A DNA stretch of 64,000 nucleotides, taken from assembly GCA_024516155.1 (NCBI GenBank), contig JAJJXM010000080.1:183076-247075 (forward strand), written 5' to 3'. The stretch is from Pyronema omphalodes. Its lineage: Eukaryota > Ascomycota > Pezizomycetes > Pezizales > Pyronemataceae. Below, piece after piece: positions 58,501 to 64,000 of this stretch (positions are counted from its first letter, which is position 1; every line of letters starts with the position of its first letter). The notes beneath the pieces were generated by a model. That model saw only the letters and a list, made by a program, of their open reading frames with translations, was not told the origin of the DNA and did no database searches. A program made the position numbers and the translations under genes.

Positions 58501-59650
58501 AACTCTATATATAATCATACCGTTTTTTGATTAAATTATATGTATCAGTGACGCCGTTCTGACCGTAGAATTCAGATGGAGGTAGGTGGAAGAGTGATGG
58601 TTGCTCAGATGCCACTCGTCGAAGAAGCCTTTTTACATATGTCTTGGCAGCGGCCAAACCACATCTTTGAGGCCGTAGTCAAGTGTGATTTCAGTGAGCA
58701 ATTACCTCTAAGAATTAATCGCGGCTGCTATTCCAGAATTGAAAATTTATCATTTATCACCAACAGAGGTTGTTATGAGCTGTCAAGACTGTCTTGCATT
58801 TGAAACGTTGTATTGCCTATTCGTCTTGGCGCTGTGATACCCTAAGATTGAGGATGACGTCCGCTCGTTTGTCTGGATTATCCCCCTACCAACGTTTTCC
58901 ACCTCCATCTTTCGGATTTTCACGATTTTTAACAAAGTTCTCGCATCACGCAATCGTAGTGCCTACGGATCGTTTCTTACAATTATGAGAACTCTAAATA
59001 CAATCAATTTACATAAAAAACCTAAGTACATACCCTAAGCCCTACTACAGTCCCCTTTCTTCCGCAATTTCATCATTAGTCCTGACAAACACTCCCCAGA
59101 CATCAAAATACCTATTGACCGGGGTTTAAAGTGGTCTTCAGCTAAGTATGACCGAGAAACAGAAAGCCGGTAATCTTTCCATTTACTAAGATACCCAACC
59201 TCTCGGTGTCAGCTCAGTAGAAGCTATTAGAACCGAATTTCCGATGCTTTGGATACAGCACAGGCGGCCATGCAGCTTTCTGATTCATTCGTTCGTATAG
59301 GAACAGACCCTTAATATTCTATCTTGACTAGATTCCTATCACTACGAGGAGGGAAGTAGGCAGTCTGAGCAAGTAAGGTTTCCTTTTTGCTTGTCTGATT
59401 TGCAGTTCTATTATATTTTGAATTTTACTAAGAATTACTGGAATACTAATTTTTCATCACATATTGTGTTGGCACAGGACTTACATCCTTTCGATTTGCT
59501 GGTTCGTTGTATGATACGAGGTTGATCTGCCAGTGCACTGTCGAAGTATGTACGGGCCCCGACTTACTTCCCTAGGTTATCTGAATGCCCTTGGAGAACC
59601 GTGGGGAGTTATTGGGATACGATCATGACGTCGGCATGCATGACTACGTG

Positions 59651-59668
59651 CCCCCCCCCCCCCCCCCC
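59651..59668. repeat. C18 homopolymer run
   Basis: Eighteen consecutive C in otherwise ordinary AT-rich spacer. Confidence 0.95.
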
Positions 59669-61634
59669 TTCAGAGTTGCTAAGAGTCGGTAGGTATGATT
59701 GATGTCCTGGTGATTCCCAATTTTCTAATACTGAATAGAATTATATCTCTACGGTAGATGAGACCGAGACATATCATAGGGTTTAGTCTTGATGATGTTT
59801 ATCAGATAATAATTCATGAAGGCAATGGAAACTCAGAGAATGTCTCCTCGGGTCACAAACCTCGAACCACAATGGTTATCTAATAAATGGCTGGTACATG
59901 AATCAGAAACACCAAACAATGGTTACTTTACGGGACACATGGAAACTATCCAATGGCATTAATTCGACCAGCAATGTTTCGTTCCCTGCAGCATTTTCTC
60001 TCTTTTCGGCGCACTAGAAGATAGAAGATTCTACGCCTTATTAGGTCCTCGCTTTAGCAGATATCGCGTATCAGTTCGGCAGTGATAGTGGAGCAGACAT
60101 GTTTTCTATTTACAAGCTCAACCCATTCTCCGGTGCGTCTTACCTTAAAGCTTGTCTTTGGAATCACGCGCCGACATTAGCGTTTATATTTTGGCCTTCG
60201 GCGTTCCGATGGGGACACAACACACGCGCGAGTGCTATCGGTTCGAAGGTCGCGGTGGACTTCAAGTCTCACCTCCGCTCGGGGAGCTCCCAAGAAATAA
60301 TGGCCAGAAATATCACAGATCAACCCGAGTCAATCAAACTACTCTAAGCGAGGGGCGCCGTCTGACGTCCGGCAGAAATGGTCGAGGACACGGGTCCACG
60401 CTATTGGTATGAATAGCCGGAAATTCCGAAAATTGATCTGATCAGTGAACAAGAAAATTCCTCAGAACGGACGTGACCCTTCAGAATGAACTGAGGATAT
60501 TATGAATAAAAGTTCAAACGGATGATTGACGACCGTACTGATAGCAGTTGATAATTTTTCTGAAGTAATTCCAAATACCACGTCGAGAAATATCATATAG
60601 CGGACAAAGCTCTCGGCGATTCTTCAGGTTCGTGTTCAATGCTTTGTTCCCATGACATCTCCTGCAGATTTTCATAAACGCGATCGATGCAAATTCTCCG
60701 TTCTATGTCTCGGAGATACTTGTGTAAAAGCACAATTCTGCAGTTAATATGAGTGGCAGTGATCGCAGGACGCAAACGGCATAACTCGGCGACGCCGATG
60801 CTTGTGAAGCAAGACCGGCCGATGGACGGTGGATTATGAACTCGGCATTTTTGGACCCCACTTTACCGACCCCGCTGCTGAATTGGCGGGGCTGTCGCCG
60901 ATCTTGTGGATGTTTTGAACTTTGGGCCGCCGCTCGCTTCGGCATCCCAAACTTCAGAAATTACGCGTATGTCATAGGAGGTGGGTCCGAACAACCCAAT
61001 CCAGTTCCCTTCTACTCCCGCTGGCCATAATCTCGCTTCGCTTTCCGTCCCTTCGCTCTCCGAACCATTTTCGCGGCACCCTTCACAGCGGGACCGAATT
61101 CTCCGCGCTGTGACAGCCGTCGCTTGCATTCACTAGTCGGCACCGTCACTGCTGGTCAAATTCATAGCAACTCGACTCAACTCCAAGCGCTCGGACTCGG
61201 TGCTTGTAACTCGGACCGAATGATCATCAGTCTAGGGATTCCGAACCGGGCTGAAGCGCTGTTACCGCAACCGCGGGTGCGGGCTACACGTGGAAAAAAT
61301 ATGTTGAAGCGTCAGATAGGATACGATTTGTTTACACAGTATGTTTCTGCGTCTATTCACCGGAATTCCGTGCCTACTCTGTGGAACTGCTTGTTTGGGT
61401 TGAACCCGGTAAGGTTTCTGTTGGCTTTATTGTGTGATATTTGAACCCGAGTCGCTGGTTGATGATCCCTTAACCGAGCTGGGTCTGCAACTGCTGAAGA
61501 AGAACACGGAGCCGAGCGACCCCGGGGCAAGCATTTATTCAAGACCGTAGCGGTGTCAGGTGTAGGAGAAGGCGTGGATCGATCAGAGGTGTGTGGGCGA
61601 TTCTTAATTCCCCGATGTGGTGGGCTTGCTGTGG

Positions 61635-62012
61635 ATGGCAGGTGCCAGGTGCCAAGTATTTGTTGTTGGAGCGCGATACGAATGCATTGTGAATATGATG
61701 CAGCCACGGATGTCAATGCTGAATCACACAGGCATTTTTGCTGACATTCTCGAAGGATTTGAAACAGATATCGTTTCCTTGGAGGAATTTGGGGCTGTTG
61801 TTGTTCTCTGTAGTGTCTCGACGATTACACCCGGCGGATTACTATCGCAAGAAGCCTTTACGGAGATTCTGGTTGTCGGTGAGAATCAAAGCTCTCCAGC
61901 ATGCTGCTGGCAGACCCACTGCTGTGTTATTGGTATCTCAACACTCTACACCGGCCACATTGCCGATCGTCAGGGTTCTCGTGATAGGGACCAACGAGGC
62001 GGTGTAAAGTAG
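61635..62012 (+). CDS. Doubtful small protein, 125 residues
   Basis: From the ATG at 61635 the frame reads MAGARCQVFVVGARYEC.. and holds a well-patterned hydrophobic stretch (HTGIFADILEGFETDIVSL, EEFGAVVVLCSVSTI, LLSQEAFTEILVVG). The end is less convincing (Cys-rich, then Arg/Asp-rich). It could be an exon of a decayed gene. No family is recognised and no splice partner was found. Confidence 0.2.
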   Translation: MAGARCQVFVVGARYECIVNMMQPRMSMLNHTGIFADILEGFETDIVSLEEFGAVVVLCSVSTITPGGLLSQEAFTEILVVGENQSSPACCWQTHCCVIGISTLYTGHIADRQGSRDRDQRGGVK

Positions 62013-63078
62013 AGTAGGAGCAGCAATTGGAATGGAGATTTGATATTTCAATGTCTATCACCAGTTTGGCGGATGCTTCGATTATTTCACTTTCCCGTGG
62101 CGCCGCAAGCCGATACGCATGCAATGCGGGGGCCTGAAGTGTATCTCCGGCACGTCCCCTCCACGACTCATGGATTCCGATAACCCAAAGGGGTGGACAA
62201 ACATCCTCTGTATGTATTTATGTGAATTTTTCTTTGCTTCGCTTTACTGCAACAAGTCACTTGATTGATTTGGCCTCGTCTCGTCTATTATTGGCCTAGA
62301 TACAATTTGTTGGTGTCTTTTTGTTCAGCTAAGGGCAAACTGATTGACACTATACTGGAATTATGCTGAACTACGCTGGAAATATATATGCTGTGCTATG
62401 CTTCGTTGAGCGGAGCTTATGGCTAATATAATCTCGCTGACTGCTGCAGAGGACCGAGCGAAGGACCTGTTTGGGCGAGCAGCATCTCGGTTTCGCAGGG
62501 GTTTTGTCGGGATCACACCCACACTTTTCCCCCCGGCGTCCCTCACCATGGATCAGCCATTCGCTTCCATGGTAGTGGGTAGGCGAGAGAGGGAGGGAGG
62601 GAGGGAGGGACGAACACCAACCAACTGGCTGACCGAAGGGCAGAGAACAGAGGACAGAGGACCACCGACTAACAGGAAGAGCCCAGTAAGACCAGTAAGA
62701 CCAGTAAAACCAGTAAGATACCGAAATGTCTCCGACCGTCAAACACCTCTGCTCCATACCGACATAACGGAGGCCACTCAAAGAAGGAGAAACTCCATCA
62801 GGGCCCTCCGCGTCAACCTCACACACACTAACGCCAGCACCAGCACCAAAAGCACCAAAGCACCAAAGCACAACCCGCGCTGTTCCACCCACTGCCCACA
62901 CCGACAGACGGGACGAGCGGGACCCGCACTCACACTAAACCCTCCAAACAACCGCCACACACTCTGAAGTCTGTACTGAAAAGAATCTCAGCCGTTGGTG
63001 GTTACAATCTGGGGTGTCGCGACCACTTTGCTGGAACACATCAAGAAGACCCAAGCATCCTGCCTACGGTGCACATCG

Positions 63079-63108
63079 TCATCATCATCATCATCATCAT
63101 CATCATCA
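63079..63108. repeat. TCA microsatellite
   Basis: About ten uninterrupted TCA triplets upstream of the gene at the right edge. Confidence 0.95.
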
Positions 63109-63299
63109 AGACTTCAAAGACTGCCCTCCTCGACCCACAAACGAAAAACTCTTGATAGTCGAGTGATAGTACTCCAGTATCATTCGTTCATCCACTTTTG
63201 CTCAATTCGCTTCATATAATTCATTCTCTCACTCTTGTTCTTTTCAGGTTAATACTCAATTCCAAAGTCCGCCCACTATTCCCATATACTACTACCACA

Positions 63300-63314
63300 C
63301 CCCCCCCCCCCCCC
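63300..63314. repeat. C15 homopolymer run
   Basis: Fifteen C in the upstream region of the right-edge gene. Confidence 0.95.
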
Positions 63315-63719
63315 TACTAAAAACACCACTCTCGCTTTCGCCTGATCTAACACTCCTTTCAGACTGGCCTGACGCAAATTTACCCCAATCTATCGCTACC
63401 AGGCTTAACTGTTGCCGTGCTGCCACCATTCACCAACTGCCCTTCTCCTCTCCCCATCAACAAATCCCGGCGGCTCGTTCCATTACAGCTGCAACACGAT
63501 AATTAGATTCCGCTCTATGTGCCTGAGCCCGATTGAGCGGAGAAGGAGCATAACACCTTGTTCCCCATCTACCGCGACTTACGGACAATTGCCAGCCCAA
63601 CTCACGCCTTTATCGTCGTCGAAAACTCGTTTCAGAAACTCTCGTCTCCGTCCGTCCAGTACCTCCATTGGAGGCGTTCGCTCTCTATCTCCCAACCACG
63701 ACACTCCTTCAACCCCAGC

Positions 63720-64000
63720 ATGCAAAGCCAAGATGTGGACGAAAAACAAAGTCGTAGACGAATGTCATATGAAAAAGACTTGTGGTGGTCAGAGGATGAA
63801 GATAATGAAAGGGAATTATCGTCATTCAGTCACAAAACAAAATTACACCCCCCACTCACTCTCGACTTTTCGATTTCTCATTATGGTCGCAACATTTTTA
63901 CTTCAAGCCCTCCATCCCATTCTCCCGATCAGGAAAAACCGGAATTTCGTTTCGATAGAGGGATCCCTTTATTTCTGCAACAACCGCCTGAGGCCGACCC
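63720..64000 (+). CDS. 5' end of a gene cut by the window edge
   Basis: The frame opens at the ATG in CAGCATGCAAAGCC and stays open for 93 codons to the last base. The protein starts MQSQDVDEKQSRRRMSYEK, then DLWWSEDEDNERELSSF, then a Pro/Ser/His-rich stretch. It is hydrophilic and probably disordered, with no signal peptide. Upstream sequence is pyrimidine-rich, as in fungal leaders. Too little is present to name a family; a spurious frame cannot be excluded, but the composition is coding-like. Confidence 0.55.
   Translation, partial: MQSQDVDEKQSRRRMSYEKDLWWSEDEDNERELSSFSHKTKLHPPLTLDFSISHYGRNIFTSSPPSHSPDQEKPEFRFDRGIPLFLQQPPEAD

Larger units (their letters stand above)
55567..63719. other. 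Long gene-poor spacer
   Basis: The T-rich 3' flank of the methyltransferase gene runs to about 56150. Beyond that I find only scattered frames without domains (56979, 57964, 60099, 61635, 62419), C18 at 59651-59668, and the promoter/leader side of the gene starting at 63720, with a TCA microsatellite at 63079-63108 and C15 at 63300-63314. Confidence 0.45.

Noticed and set aside
61420..61500. Possible tRNA on the minus strand (GGGTTCAAAT text)
   Set aside because: The B-box-like text is present, but the T stem and acceptor stem do not pair, so no cloverleaf can be formed.
62419..62967. 182-codon frame before the right-edge gene
   Set aside because: An equally long frame runs on the other strand (62371-62901), composition is low-complexity (REREGGREGR, VRPVRPVKPV), and it lies in promoter-like sequence.

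Overview
The window is nuclear DNA of a filamentous ascomycete (Pezizomycotina). Short GT..AG introns (about 50-110 bp, one of 306 bp), TACTAAC-type branch points, a LaeA-type methyltransferase gene, Kex2-style secreted precursors, a tRNA-like gene with an intron-sized loop, Ty1/copia debris and many CATA/GATA/CAT microsatellites all fit. A Leotiomycete is my best guess, but that is an inference from general look, not from a database match. Gene density is low: about eight supportable protein genes in 64 kb, with long gene-poor spacers.

Layout. 1-9.9 kb is a repeat complex. A 2.8-kb unit without coding capacity is present as an inverted pair (1-2816 and 5099-7923), and a shorter diverged copy lies beyond it (7924-9530). 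The unit is bounded by direct repeats of about 190 bp that each carry a nearly invariant 73-bp tRNA-like sequence (five copies). It also contains an intact-looking tRNA-type gene with an odd anticodon loop. A three-exon hypothetical gene sits in the loop between the inverted arms. 11.6-19.0 kb holds two repetitive secreted-protein genes: a Gly/Ala/Thr-rich protein with GLGQLLQGL repeats, and a 1261-residue precursor with 18 Lys-Arg sites, 13 Asn-rich core motifs, CGG tracts, poly-Asp runs and a Cys-rich tail. 19-27.6 kb is spacer with minisatellites. 27.7-29.1 kb encodes a disordered 484-residue protein. 29.1-34.0 kb is microsatellite-rich spacer. 34.0-34.8 kb encodes a 242-residue hypothetical protein. 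38.0 kb has a small MITE-like element. 38.5-43.6 kb is a tandem segmental duplication carrying two paralogous basic-protein genes with an intron at the same place. 43.8-44.5 kb is a decayed copia fragment. 54.2-55.6 kb is a seven-exon LaeA-like methyltransferase gene. A gene truncated by the window edge starts at 63.72 kb.

How it fits together. No biosynthetic cluster is evident. The most notable object is the large Kex2-processed precursor. It has the architecture of fungal KEP/RiPP precursors (signal peptide, repeated modules, KR and KREA processing sites), but I do not recognise its cores and see no UstY-type or peptidase gene beside it. The LaeA-like gene 35 kb away could influence secondary metabolism globally, but nothing in the sequence links the two. 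The other genes are lineage-type hypotheticals whose function I cannot assign.
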